The translations under genes and the position numbers were made by a program. Shown here in pieces: positions 1 to 9,042 of a stretch of 64,000 nucleotides of DNA; position 1 is the first letter of the stretch; every line of letters begins with the position of its first letter. Under the pieces are notes generated by a model, which saw only the letters and a program-made list of their open reading frames with translations, was not told the DNA's origin and did not search any database. The stretch covers positions 1,612,001-1,676,000 of the forward strand of contig NZ_AP027055.1 in NCBI RefSeq assembly GCF_027924905.1, written 5' to 3'. The DNA is from Limnohabitans sp. INBF002 (GTDB taxonomy: Bacteria; Pseudomonadota; Gammaproteobacteria; Burkholderiales; Burkholderiaceae_C).

Positions 1-1261
1 TGACCGTGGGCGAGAACAAAGACCAGACAAAGTTGATGCGGTCGTTCACAGCCAAGTTGTGTTTGTTGGCATCGCGAAAACGGTTGGCTTCGCGCGTCTC
101 TTGGGCGAAGGCTTTGACGACGCGGATGCCAGGAATGGTGTCAGCCAACACGTTGGTCAACTCCGACCAGACGCGGTCGATCTTCTCGAAACCGGTGCGC
201 AGCTTGTCACGCACGGTGTGAATCAACCAAACGATGAAAGGCAGCGGCAGCAAGGTGGCCGCTGCCAACTTGGGGTCGATGCTGATGAGGATGGAAGCCG
301 TCATCACAATCATCAGCACGTCGGTGGCGAAATCTAGCAAATGCAGCGACAAAAACACGCAAATGCGGTCGGTCTCAGCACCAATGCGGTTCATCAAGTC
401 GCCCGTGCGTCGTCCGCCAAAGTATTCGAGCGACAAGCGCATCAAATGTTCATAGGCCGTGGTGCGCAAGTCAGCGCCGATGCGTTCAGACACCAAGGCC
501 AAGATGTAGGTTTTGAGCCAGCCCAAGCCCCAGGCCAGCAAAGCGGCGCCCAGCAAGCCGCCCAAATACATATAGACCAAATCATGGTCGATGTCTTTGC
601 CGTTTTGGAACGGGATCAGCACATCGTCCATCAGCGGCATGGTCAGGTAAGGCGGCACCAAGGTGGCCGCGGTGGACGCCAGCGTCAACAAAAAGCCAGC
701 CAGTAAACGCCAGCGGTAAGGATGCGCAAAGCGCCAGAGGCGGAACAAGCCCCAGGTAGACAGCGGCGCGTGCTGCTCGCGGCTGCACACAGGGCATTCA
801 TCGCCCACATGTTCGAGTTGCAATTTGCACTGAGGGCAACGCGCCTGAGCCGATGTCGCCAGCGATTTGCCATGGGTCAACACCTCAAGGCGTTCGGCAA
901 ACTTCTCTTGCAGGCGCATGGCCGTGACGTTGTGCGTCAGGGTGAATCGCCAGCTGGCGATGCGGTGCGTGGCATCGACCAAGCTCAAGGTGCCCACACC
1001 CGCATGGTCGGTGTGCTTCATCTTCATGCCTGCAGCCAATGTCCAACTGTCCCAAACAGGGCTTGAACCCGCCTGTTGAGAGCCAAAAAGCACCCTTTGG
1101 TCTGTCACAATTAGTAGCCCTAGCGAAAAATGCAATTGGGCATTCAAGTCAACCTCTAGCCAGGCTAGAACGTTTTCATGAGTAGACAGTTGTGCAAAAG
1201 CTGAAGTTTGCCAGCCCTCGGGCAAAACAACTTTGGCGGAAGCCGATAAAGAAGAATTCAT
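1..1261 (-). CDS. Cyanophycin-locus ABC transporter, fused permease/ATPase (5' part only)
   Basis: The window holds the first ~420 codons; the ATPase domain lies beyond the left edge. The N-terminal ~140 residues are a soluble domain rich in beta-strand-like sequence. A zinc-ribbon-like pair follows (Cys142/145 and Cys156/159: CPQC and CPVC), then an ABC type-1 exporter transmembrane domain. Membrane segments include WRLLAGFLLTL near 185, and the coupling-helix sequence RRTGDLMNRIGAETDR is typical of MsbA-type exporters. Fused ABC proteins with this N-terminal extension are recurrently encoded next to cyanophycin synthetases in Burkholderiales. Here it is divergent from cphA'. Substrate is unknown; handling of cyanophycin or its dipeptides is an inference from the neighbourhood. 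The ATG at 1261 has only a weak ribosome binding site. Confidence 0.85.
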   Translation of the reverse strand, partial: MNSSLSASAKVVLPEGWQTSAFAQLSTHENVLAWLEVDLNAQLHFSLGLLIVTDQRVLFGSQQAGSSPVWDSWTLAAGMKMKHTDHAGVGTLSLVDATHRIASWRFTLTHNVTAMRLQEKFAERLEVLTHGKSLATSAQARCPQCKLQLEHVGDECPVCSREQHAPLSTWGLFRLWRFAHPYRWRLLAGFLLTLASTAATLVPPYLTMPLMDDVLIPFQNGKDIDHDLVYMYLGGLLGAALLAWGLGWLKTYILALVSERIGADLRTTAYEHLMRLSLEYFGGRRTGDLMNRIGAETDRICVFLSLHLLDFATDVLMIVMTASILISIDPKLAAATLLPLPFIVWLIHTVRDKLRTGFEKIDRVWSELTNVLADTIPGIRVVKAFAQETREANRFRDANKHNLAVNDRINFVWSLFSPTV

Positions 1262-1352
1262 TATTGGAATTTTGCTGCTTCAACCGATGTCAATCGATGG
1301 ACGGCGATAAAAATAAAAGCAGGAGCCAAGACTTTGTTGTACCCCCGCACGT

Positions 1353-1368
1353 ATACAAATGATTGTAT
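1353..1368. promoter_or_regulatory. Inverted repeat in the divergent cphA'/ABC transporter promoter region
   Basis: ATACAA-ATGA-TTGTAT is a perfect 6-bp-arm inverted repeat in the 195-bp divergent intergenic space, about 90 bp before cphA'. Size and symmetry fit a dimeric repressor or activator site, but the regulator is unknown. The rest of the 1262-1456 gap shows no confident promoter hexamers. Confidence 0.35.
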
Positions 1369-1456
1369 CGCCGCAGCCTCGGAGGTCGCTGTGGTGACCT
1401 CGGCTCTCCCCCTGCTTCAGCCACACCAAACCTCCGCTCAAAACTTCCGCTAATTT

Positions 1457-3670
1457 ATGGCCTTCAAAGACATTCAAATCCTGCGCATGAACTACTTGCG
1501 TGGGCCCAATATCTGGACTTACCGCCCCATCATCGAAGCGCTCATCGACTTGGGCGAGATGGAAGACCACCCCTCCAACAAAATTGACGGTTTCAATGAC
1601 CGCATCAACGCTTGGTTGCCCGGCTTGGTCGAACACCATTGCGGTGTGGGCCACCGTGGCGGCTTCTTGACCCGTTTGGTCGGCGGCACATGGATGGGCC
1701 ACATCATGGAGCACGTCTCCATCGAGTTGCAGCTCTTGGCCGGTGCGCGCGCTGAGTTTGGCAAGGCCCGTGAAATCAGCAAGCGCGGCATCTACAAGGT
1801 GGTGTTCCGTACCGAACACGAAGAACTGGGCCGCGAAAGCTTTTTGGCCGCTCGTGAACTCGTGATGGCCGCCGCCAACAACAAGCCTTTTGACATCGCA
1901 GCCACCGTCGAGCGTTTGAAGAAGATCGCCGACTTGCGTTGCTTAGGCCCCAGCACAGCCTGCATCGTCGATGCAGCGGTCGAACGCAAAACCCCCTTCA
2001 TTCGGCTGACCGAAGGCAACTTGGTACAACTGGGCTATGGTGCCAAGCAGCGCCGCATCTGGACTGCTGAAACCGACCGCACCAGCGCCATCGCAGAAAG
2101 CATTTCTAGCGACAAAGACCTGACCAAGCGCTTGCTGACGCAATGCGGCATTCCTGTGCCTGAAGGCCAAATTGTCAAAACGGCAGACGAAGCGTGGGAA
2201 GCCGCGCAAGACATCGGCTTGCCCGTGGTGGTGAAGCCCTTGGACGGCAACCGCGGCTGGGGCGTGTCCCTCGACGTGAACACCGAAGCAGGCGTGCGCC
2301 AAGCTTGGGTGGCTGCTGAAAAAGAAGGCAGCGAAGTGTTGATTGAGCGCTATGTGCGGGGTGATGAGCACCGCGTCTTGGTGGTGGGCGACCGCGTGGT
2401 GGCCGCCACCCGTGGCGAAACGGCTTACATCACCGGTGACGGCACATCAACCGTGGAGCAATTGATTGACAGCCAAATCAACACCGACCCACGTCGCGGC
2501 ATTGCCGAAGGCTTCCCACTCGACCTGATTCGCTTGCACACCCCACGCGGTGAAATGTCATTGCTCGAAATTCAACGCCAAGGTCTTGAGCCCAGCAGCG
2601 TGCCCGAAAAAGGCCGCATCGTGGTGGTGCAGCGCAACGGCAACCTCAACAACGACGTGACCGATTTGGTCCACCCCGAAGTCGCGGCCGTGGCCACCCT
2701 CGCCGCTCGCGTGATTGGCTTGGACATTGCCGGCATCGACATCGTGACGCAAGATATTTCACGCCCCCTGGAAGAAACCAAGGGTGCCATCATCGAGGTC
2801 AATGCAGGCCCAGGCTTGCTGATGCACGTCAAACCTGCAGTGGGTCAACCCCGCCCTGTGGGCAAGGCCATCGTCGAGCACCTGTTTGGCCCCAATGAAT
2901 CTGGCCGCATCCCCGTGGTGGGCATTTCGGGTAGCCAGCAAACCACCGAGCTGTCTCAGCTCGTCGCTTGGTTGCTGCACCTCTCAGGCAAACGCACCGG
3001 CTTGGCTTGCAAAGATGGCCTGTACATGGACCAGCAGCATTTGGGCAAAAGCGATTCACGCGGCTTTGAAGCCTCGGAGCGCTTGCTCATCAACCGTGCG
3101 CTGGACGCTGCCGTGTTCGAAACCACGCCAGCTCACATCTTGGACGAAGGCTTGGCCTACGACCGCTGCTTGGTCGGTGTCGTGACCAACATGCCTGCAA
3201 CGAATGACGTGCTGATTGAAAAACACGACATCCAAACCGCAGAACAAATGCGCACCGTGGTTCGCACACAAATCGACTTGGTGTTGCCCGAAGGCGCCGC
3301 CGTCCTCAACGCCGACGAAGAAGCTGTCACCACCTTGGCCGAGCTGAGTGATGGTGAAGTGGTGTACTACGCCAAACAGCAAGACAACGCCACCTTGATG
3401 GCCCATTTACAAGCGGGCGGTCGTGCGGTGTTCTGCAAAGACGGCCACGTCACCTTGGCGCGCGGCGACCAAGAAACGCAGCTGTTCCATCTCGACCTCG
3501 AGTTGATTGCACGCTTGCTCAAAGACGGTTTGCACATTTCGACACTGCTGGCCGCTGTGGCGACCGCTTGGTCGCTGGACATCGCGCCACTGCTGATTCG
3601 CGCTGGTTTGAAAAATTTTGGGCAACAAAACCAACATGTTGCCAAAGACGTTGCAAGGATGAATGGCTAA
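1457..3670 (+). CDS. cphA': CphA' - cyanophycin synthetase homologue with degenerate Mur-ligase half
   Basis: 737 residues. The N-terminal cyanophycin synthetase domain (~1-160) is followed by an ATP-grasp domain (~200-480) and a Mur-ligase-like domain (~485-720). The ATP-grasp half is well preserved (VVVKPLDGNRGWGVS, EVNAGPGLLMH). In the Mur-ligase half the P-loop that reads GTNGKTTT in the neighbouring CphA is replaced by GISGSQQTT (residues ~489-497), so the lysine and the first glycine pattern are lost. The protein is also ~120 residues shorter than CphA. Loss of that site predicts loss of the arginine-adding, ATP-dependent step while the aspartate-adding ATP-grasp site may survive. Paired cphA/cphA' genes are known in Cupriavidus-like betaproteobacteria. 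The stop overlaps the cphA start (TAATG). Confidence 0.9.
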   Translation: MAFKDIQILRMNYLRGPNIWTYRPIIEALIDLGEMEDHPSNKIDGFNDRINAWLPGLVEHHCGVGHRGGFLTRLVGGTWMGHIMEHVSIELQLLAGARAEFGKAREISKRGIYKVVFRTEHEELGRESFLAARELVMAAANNKPFDIAATVERLKKIADLRCLGPSTACIVDAAVERKTPFIRLTEGNLVQLGYGAKQRRIWTAETDRTSAIAESISSDKDLTKRLLTQCGIPVPEGQIVKTADEAWEAAQDIGLPVVVKPLDGNRGWGVSLDVNTEAGVRQAWVAAEKEGSEVLIERYVRGDEHRVLVVGDRVVAATRGETAYITGDGTSTVEQLIDSQINTDPRRGIAEGFPLDLIRLHTPRGEMSLLEIQRQGLEPSSVPEKGRIVVVQRNGNLNNDVTDLVHPEVAAVATLAARVIGLDIAGIDIVTQDISRPLEETKGAIIEVNAGPGLLMHVKPAVGQPRPVGKAIVEHLFGPNESGRIPVVGISGSQQTTELSQLVAWLLHLSGKRTGLACKDGLYMDQQHLGKSDSRGFEASERLLINRALDAAVFETTPAHILDEGLAYDRCLVGVVTNMPATNDVLIEKHDIQTAEQMRTVVRTQIDLVLPEGAAVLNADEEAVTTLAELSDGEVVYYAKQQDNATLMAHLQAGGRAVFCKDGHVTLARGDQETQLFHLDLELIARLLKDGLHISTLLAAVATAWSLDIAPLLIRAGLKNFGQQNQHVAKDVARMNG

Positions 3671-6252
3671 TGGAAGTCTCTCGTATCCGCGCCCTACGCG
3701 GCCCCAACCTCTGGACCCGTCACACTGCTGTGGAAGCCATGGCCACGTGTGACGCGGGTGAAGTCGATCTGAGCCAACACCCAGACTTTGAAAACCGCCT
3801 GCGTAACTTGTTTCCAGGTGTGGGCAACTTGCAGCCGACCGACCACAAGGTCAAGCTCAGCATGGCGCATGCGTTGGAAGCCGCCACTTTGCATTTACAA
3901 ATTGAAGCCGGCTGCCCTGTCACCTTCAGCCGCACCACGGCCACCACCGACCACGGTTTGTTTCAAGTCGCGGTGGAGTACACGGAAGAACAAGTGGGCA
4001 TCATGGCCATCAAGTTGGCACACGAGCTGTGCCTCGCGGCCCTCAACAACACCAGCTTTGATGTGGACGCCGCCATTCACCAATTGCGCGAACTGGATGA
4101 AGACATTCGCCTGGGCCCATCGACAGCCTCCATTGTTAACGCTGCGATCGCACGTGGTATTCCCTTCCGTCGCTTGACCGAAGGTAGCTTGGTCCAACTG
4201 GGCTGGGGCAGCAAACAACGCCGCATTCAAGCGGCTGAGATTGACTCCACCAGTGCCATTGCCGAATCCATCGCGCAAGACAAAGAACTCACCAAAAAGC
4301 TGCTGCACGCAGCGGGTGTGCCCGTGCCTTTGGGCCGCCCAGCCATCAGCCCCGAAGATGCGTGGGCTGCGGCACAAGAAATCGGCTTACCCGTGGTGGT
4401 CAAGCCACGCGACGGCAACCAAGGCAAAGGCATTTCTGTCAACGTCACCACCGAAGAAGGCGTCAAAGCCGCTTACCTTGCGGCACGCGCTTGCCGTGAA
4501 GAGGTATTGGTTGAACGCTTCTTGCCTGGCAGCGACTACCGCTTGCTGGTCGTAGGCAACAAGCTCGTTGCCGCCGCCAGACGCGAACCGCCGCTGGTGA
4601 TTGGCAACGGCAAAAACACCGTGCGTGAACTGGTTGACATCGTCAACGCCGATCCACGCCGTGGCGAAGGCCATGCCACCTCGCTGACCAAAATTCGCTT
4701 TGACGACATCGCCATTGCGCGCCTGAAAGAACAAGGCTTTGAGGCCAACTCCGTGCCCGCCAAAGGCGCACGCGTGATTCTGCGCAACAACGCCAACCTC
4801 TCCACAGGCGGCACTGCCACCGACGTGACAGATGACGTGCACCCCGAAGTTGCCTTGCGTGCCATTGCAGCCGCGCAAATGGTGGGCCTGGACATTTGTG
4901 GCGTCGACGTGGTGTGCGAATCTGTGTTGCGTCCCCTCGAAGAACAAAGCGGCGGCGTGGTCGAAGTCAACGCTGCCCCTGGCTTGCGCATGCACTTAAG
5001 CCCCTCGTTCGGCAAAGGCCGTGACGTGGGCGAAGCTGTCATGGCCACCATGTTCCCCGATGGTGGCGATGGTCGTATTCCTGTGATTGCTGTCACCGGC
5101 ACCAACGGCAAAACCACCACCGTGCGTTTGACCTCTCACCTGCTGCGCGCCAATGGCTTGCGCGTGGGCATGACCAACACCGACGGTGTGTACGTGAATG
5201 GCCGCCAAACCGACAGCGGCGACTGCAGCGGCCCACGCAGCGGTCGCAACGTGTTGGCACACCCCGATGTGGATGCGGCGGTGCTCGAAACCGCACGCGG
5301 CGGCATGTTGCGTGAAGGCTTGGCCTTTGACCGCTGCCAAGTGGCCGTGGTCACCAACATCGGCATGGGTGACCACCTCGGTTTGAACTACATCTCCACC
5401 GTCGAAGACCTCGCTGTGTTGAAGCGCGTCATCGTGCAAAACGTGGCAGCGTCAGGCACCGCCGTATTGAATGCGACCGACCCCATCGTCGCCGCCATGG
5501 CCAACAACTGCCCCGGCCAAGTGACCTTCTTTGGCCTGGACTCGCACCACCCCGTCATTGCCACACACCGTGCGCAAGGCAAACGCGTGCTGTTTGTAGA
5601 AGACGACCAAATTGTGGCCATGCAAGGCCACCACTCGGTGCGTATTCCTTTGTCGGAAATTCCGGTCACACGCAGTGGCGCGATTGGCTTTCAAATTGAA
5701 AACGCCATGGCTTCCATCGGTGCGGCATGGGCGGTGGGTGTGCCTTGGCAAACCATCTGCAAAGGCTTGGCCACCTTTGTGAGCGACAGCAATGCGGTGC
5801 CCGGCCGTTTCAACGTGTTCGACTACAAAGGCGCCACAGTCATTGCCGATTACGGCCACAACCCAGACGCCATCAAAGCCTTAGTGCAAGCCGTGACCAA
5901 CCTGCCAGCGCAGCGCCGCAGTGTGGTGATCAGCGGTGCGGGCGACCGCCGTGACGAAGACATCCGCGAACAAACGCGTCTGATCGGTGAAGCGTTTGAC
6001 GATGTGGTGTTGTACCAAGACGCATGCCAACGTGGCCGTGTGGATGGCGAGGTGTTGAAGCTTTTGCGCCAAGGTTTGGACGGTGCAAAACGCACGACAC
6101 ACATCGATGAAATTCACGGCGAGTTTTTGGCGATTGACCGTGCGATGGAGCGTTTGCAAAAGGGCGACTTGTGCTTGATCTTGATTGACCAAGTGGATGA
6201 GGCTTTGGCGCACATCACACAGCGGGTGAACTCAGCGGCTTTGGCTGGCTAA
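3670..6252 (+). CDS. cphA: Cyanophycin synthetase CphA
   Basis: 860 residues, the usual length for the family. It builds multi-L-arginyl-poly-L-aspartate, a cytoplasmic nitrogen reserve. The order is N-terminal domain (~1-155), ATP-grasp domain (~195-470; VVVKPRDGNQGKGIS, EVNAAPGLRMH) that adds aspartate to the backbone, and Mur-ligase domain (~470-860; intact P-loop GTNGKTTT at 477-484) that adds arginine to the side chain. The frame is open upstream of 3670, but the ATG overlapping the cphA' stop gives the sequence MEVSRIRALRGPN, which matches the CphA' N-terminus (ILRMNYLRGPN), so I take that start. It is translationally coupled to cphA' and followed by a strong terminator. Confidence 0.96.
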   Translation: MEVSRIRALRGPNLWTRHTAVEAMATCDAGEVDLSQHPDFENRLRNLFPGVGNLQPTDHKVKLSMAHALEAATLHLQIEAGCPVTFSRTTATTDHGLFQVAVEYTEEQVGIMAIKLAHELCLAALNNTSFDVDAAIHQLRELDEDIRLGPSTASIVNAAIARGIPFRRLTEGSLVQLGWGSKQRRIQAAEIDSTSAIAESIAQDKELTKKLLHAAGVPVPLGRPAISPEDAWAAAQEIGLPVVVKPRDGNQGKGISVNVTTEEGVKAAYLAARACREEVLVERFLPGSDYRLLVVGNKLVAAARREPPLVIGNGKNTVRELVDIVNADPRRGEGHATSLTKIRFDDIAIARLKEQGFEANSVPAKGARVILRNNANLSTGGTATDVTDDVHPEVALRAIAAAQMVGLDICGVDVVCESVLRPLEEQSGGVVEVNAAPGLRMHLSPSFGKGRDVGEAVMATMFPDGGDGRIPVIAVTGTNGKTTTVRLTSHLLRANGLRVGMTNTDGVYVNGRQTDSGDCSGPRSGRNVLAHPDVDAAVLETARGGMLREGLAFDRCQVAVVTNIGMGDHLGLNYISTVEDLAVLKRVIVQNVAASGTAVLNATDPIVAAMANNCPGQVTFFGLDSHHPVIATHRAQGKRVLFVEDDQIVAMQGHHSVRIPLSEIPVTRSGAIGFQIENAMASIGAAWAVGVPWQTICKGLATFVSDSNAVPGRFNVFDYKGATVIADYGHNPDAIKALVQAVTNLPAQRRSVVISGAGDRRDEDIREQTRLIGEAFDDVVLYQDACQRGRVDGEVLKLLRQGLDGAKRTTHIDEIHGEFLAIDRAMERLQKGDLCLILIDQVDEALAHITQRVNSAALAG

Positions 6253-6270
6253 GTTTTTACTGCTCCATGA

Positions 6271-6303
6271 AAAAGCCACTCGTTTGAGTGGCTTTTCTTT
6301 TTT
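6271..6303 (+). terminator. Intrinsic terminator after cphA, probably bidirectional
   Basis: An 11-bp perfect stem (AAAAGCCACTC / GAGTGGCTTTT) with a 4-nt loop is followed by a T-rich run. The A-run on the left arm also gives a U-run on the minus strand, so it could also stop transcripts from the convergent malonate operon. Confidence 0.9.
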
Positions 6304-6309
6304 CTGTCG

Positions 6310-6393
6310 CGGATGCTGACGGGGCTGAGCGGCGGCTGACTCATGCTGGAGCACCAGAAATCGTCAGCCGCCGCTCAGCCCCGTCAGCATCCG
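6310..6393. repeat. 31-bp perfect inverted repeat (long GC-rich hairpin)
   Basis: Arms 6310-6340 and 6363-6393 are exact reverse complements (31 bp, GC-rich, beginning CGGATGCTGACGGGG) around a 22-nt loop that itself contains CTGG-AGCA-CCAG. It lies between the convergent cphA and matB genes, just past the cphA terminator. No T-run follows on either strand, so it is not a plain terminator; a REP-like element, an RNA-stabilising hairpin or a small MITE are possible. Confidence 0.85.
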
Positions 6394-6468
6394 AGTGTGG
6401 GAAATCAAAAGATTGAAAGCCACTTCTCGGATACCGGCTGATCGCCTTGGCGAAGCGCGTGGAAGAAC

Positions 6469-8004
6469 TTAGAACAAGCCTTTGTATTGATCGCGAAGTA
6501 AGTTCTTTTGCACTTTGCCCATGGTGTTGCGCGGCAACTCTGCGACCACAAAACACTTCTTCGGAATTTTGAAGTTCGCCAGTTGGGACTTGAGCGCTGC
6601 AACCACCGCGTCTGCATCCACCTTGGCACCGGGCTTGGCAATGACCACCGCCACGCCCACTTCGCCAAAGTCAGGGTGCGGCACACCAATCAAGGCGCTT
6701 TCAGCCACGCCGGGCATGTCGTTGATGTAGCCCTCAATCTCTGCGGGGTAGACGTTGTAGCCGCCGCTGATGATGAGGTCTTTGCTGCGGCCCACGATGA
6801 CCACGTAGCCACGCTCGTCCACTTTGCCCACATCGCCTGTTTTGAAGTAACCGTCAGCAGTGAATTCTTCTTTGGTTTTTTCCGGCATGCGCCAGTAGCC
6901 GCCAAACACGTTGGGGCCTTTGACTTGGATGCCGCCAATTTCACCCACGGGCAAGGCGTGGCCTTGGTCGTCTTGCACGCGCAAGGAGACACCGGGAAGC
7001 GGGAAGCCCACGGTGCCACCACGGCGTTCGGTTTGGCCGGGGTAGCGCGCATCGGCTGCATAGGGGTTGGAGGTGAGCATGACGGTTTCGCTCATGCCGT
7101 AGCGCTCGAGAATGGTTTGACCTGTGCGCTCTTGCCATTCGTTGAACGTCTCCAGCAACAACGGCGCTGAACCTGCGATGAACAAACGCATGTTCGACGC
7201 TTGTGCTTTGGTCAGGCTTGGTTCTGCCAACATGCGCACATAGAGTGTGGGTACACCCATGAACACGGTGGCTTCTGACATTTTGGCGATGACGAGCTTC
7301 GGGTCAAACTTGGACAACCAAATCATCTTGCTGCCATTGAGCAAGGCGCCATGGATGGCCACAAACAAACCGTGCACATGGAAGATGGGCAAAGCGTGAA
7401 TCAACACATCGCCCGGCTTCCAGCCCCAGTATTTTTTCAAGGTTTGGGCATTGCTGAGCATGTTGCCGTGCGAGAGCATGGCGCCTTTGCTGCGACCTGT
7501 TGTGCCACTGGTGTACAAAATGGCGGCCAAATCATCAGCCTTGTTTTGCACCACTTGGTGTTTGTCTGAGCAATGTGCGGCGCGCTCTAACAAGCTGCCT
7601 GTGCGGTTGTCGTCCAAGGTGAACACGTTTTGCGTGCCCGCCTTGAAGGCAATCTTGCTGACCCAGCCAAAGTTCTTGCTGCTGCACACCACCACGGCGG
7701 GCTCGGCGTTGCCAATGAAATATTCAATCTCTGCGCTTTGGTACGCCGTGTTCAAGGGCAAGAACACATAGCCCGCACGCAAAGTGGCGAGGTAGAGCAT
7801 GACGGCTTCGACCGACTTCTCCACTTGCACCGCCACGCGCGCACCTTTAGGGATGTGTAGTGAATCCAGCAGATTGGCCATCATCGCGCTGGCGCGCTCA
7901 AGGTCTGACCAGCTGTAGAACAAGCCATCGTCTGTTTCGATGGCTGTTGCGTTTAAGTCTTTGGGGAACGCGGCACGCAAAGCCGCATAGAGGTTGTGAT
8001 TCAT
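6469..8004 (-). CDS. matB: Malonyl-CoA synthetase (malonate-CoA ligase) MatB
   Basis: 511 residues, an AMP-forming acyl-CoA synthetase of the ANL superfamily. The phosphate-binding loop is YTSGTTGRSKGAM (~165), the A5 motif is ERYGMSET (~300), the hinge region is YFKTGDVGKVDERGYVVIVGRSKDLIISGGYNVYP (in parts, ~390-425), and the C-terminal catalytic lysine lies in PRNTMGKVQKN. It converts malonate, CoA and ATP to malonyl-CoA. The malonate assignment rests on the operon, which also holds malonyl-CoA decarboxylase, a Bug receptor and a FCD-type GntR regulator. It is the last gene of the operon, 13 bp after the Bug gene. Confidence 0.92.
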   Translation of the reverse strand: MNHNLYAALRAAFPKDLNATAIETDDGLFYSWSDLERASAMMANLLDSLHIPKGARVAVQVEKSVEAVMLYLATLRAGYVFLPLNTAYQSAEIEYFIGNAEPAVVVCSSKNFGWVSKIAFKAGTQNVFTLDDNRTGSLLERAAHCSDKHQVVQNKADDLAAILYTSGTTGRSKGAMLSHGNMLSNAQTLKKYWGWKPGDVLIHALPIFHVHGLFVAIHGALLNGSKMIWLSKFDPKLVIAKMSEATVFMGVPTLYVRMLAEPSLTKAQASNMRLFIAGSAPLLLETFNEWQERTGQTILERYGMSETVMLTSNPYAADARYPGQTERRGGTVGFPLPGVSLRVQDDQGHALPVGEIGGIQVKGPNVFGGYWRMPEKTKEEFTADGYFKTGDVGKVDERGYVVIVGRSKDLIISGGYNVYPAEIEGYINDMPGVAESALIGVPHPDFGEVGVAVVIAKPGAKVDADAVVAALKSQLANFKIPKKCFVVAELPRNTMGKVQKNLLRDQYKGLF

Positions 8005-8017
8005 CGTCTGTTTTCAG

Positions 8018-9010
8018 TTAGTCGAGTTTGGCGCCAGAAGCTTTCACCACAGTGGCCCAACGCTTGATTTCGTTGTGCACAAAGCTGCCAAATTGGGCGC
8101 TGGTCATGTTGGGGAAATCTGCACCGTTGTTGGCCCAAGCTACTTTGAGTTCATCACCTGTCGAGGCCTTTTTCACTTCCTCGAGAATGCGTGCTTGCAC
8201 ATCAGCAGGCGTGCCCTTGGGAGCCCACAAGCCATACCAAGTGGTGACGGTGTAGTCGGGCAAGCCCAGCTCAGCGGCGCAAGGCACATCGGGGAAGGCA
8301 GGGTTGCGTTTGTTTCCAGACACCATCAAAGCACGGACACGCCCCCCCTTGATGTGCTGTGCAGATGAACCCAAGCCATCAAACATCATGTCCACGTTGC
8401 CGCCAATCAAGTCTTGCAGCGCAGGCCCCGCACCGCGGTACGGGATGTGGGTGATGAACGTATTGGTTTGCAGCTTGAACAGCTCACCTGCCATGTGGTG
8501 CGAGGTGCCGCCGCCTGCCGAGCCGTAGTTGAATTTGCCAGGGTTCTTGCGCACTTCGGCCAAGAATGATTTGAAATCACCTGTGATTTTTTTGGGGTTG
8601 ACCACCAACACTTGCGGCACCATGGCAATCATGGTCAGTGGCACAAAATCGCGTTCAAGGTCGTAATCGAGCTTGGCATACATTGACGGTGCGATCGAAT
8701 GATGCACCGCCCCCATGAACAAGGTGTAGCCATCGGGCGCGGCTTTGGCAGCGACACCCGCGCCTAAGTTGCCACCCGCACCACCGCGGTTGTCGATGAC
8801 CAAGGTTTTGCCTGATTGCTTAGAGAACTGCGCAGAAAACGGACGGGCAAATGCGTCAGTGCCACCGCCTGCGGGGAACGGAACAATCAGGGTCACGGGT
8901 TTGGTGGGCCATGTGGTCTGCGCTTGCGCGCCGAGACTGAATGCAGCACATGCAGCGGCGGTAAGCGCCATCCACTGTCGGCGGCTTGCGTTGGTTTTGA
9001 GATGGTTCAT
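8018..9010 (-). CDS. Bug/TctC-family periplasmic substrate-binding protein
   Basis: 330 residues with an N-terminal signal peptide ending near AQA (residues ~1-30). The fold markers of the tripartite tricarboxylate transporter receptor family are present: WPTKPVTLIVPFPAGGGTD, NRGGAGGNLGA, and the GSAGGGTSHHMAGELF and PYRGAGPALQDLIGG segments. It should capture a carboxylate in the periplasm; malonate is the obvious candidate from its place between matA and matB. No TctA/TctB membrane partner is in the operon, as is common for the expanded Bug families of Comamonadaceae, so it must use a transporter encoded elsewhere or act as a sensor. Confidence 0.92.
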   Translation of the reverse strand: MNHLKTNASRRQWMALTAAACAAFSLGAQAQTTWPTKPVTLIVPFPAGGGTDAFARPFSAQFSKQSGKTLVIDNRGGAGGNLGAGVAAKAAPDGYTLFMGAVHHSIAPSMYAKLDYDLERDFVPLTMIAMVPQVLVVNPKKITGDFKSFLAEVRKNPGKFNYGSAGGGTSHHMAGELFKLQTNTFITHIPYRGAGPALQDLIGGNVDMMFDGLGSSAQHIKGGRVRALMVSGNKRNPAFPDVPCAAELGLPDYTVTTWYGLWAPKGTPADVQARILEEVKKASTGDELKVAWANNGADFPNMTSAQFGSFVHNEIKRWATVVKASGAKLD

Positions 9011-9042
9011 GTTTGTCTCCTTGAAGGTTTTAGTTCACTGAC

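Noticed and set aside
1457-6252. Long antisense reading frames opposite cphA' and cphA
   Set aside because: High-GC shadow frames; the plus-strand products are full-length recognised enzymes.
6310-6393. The 31-bp hairpin as an ordinary intrinsic terminator
   Set aside because: No T-run on either strand, and a canonical terminator is already present at 6271-6303.
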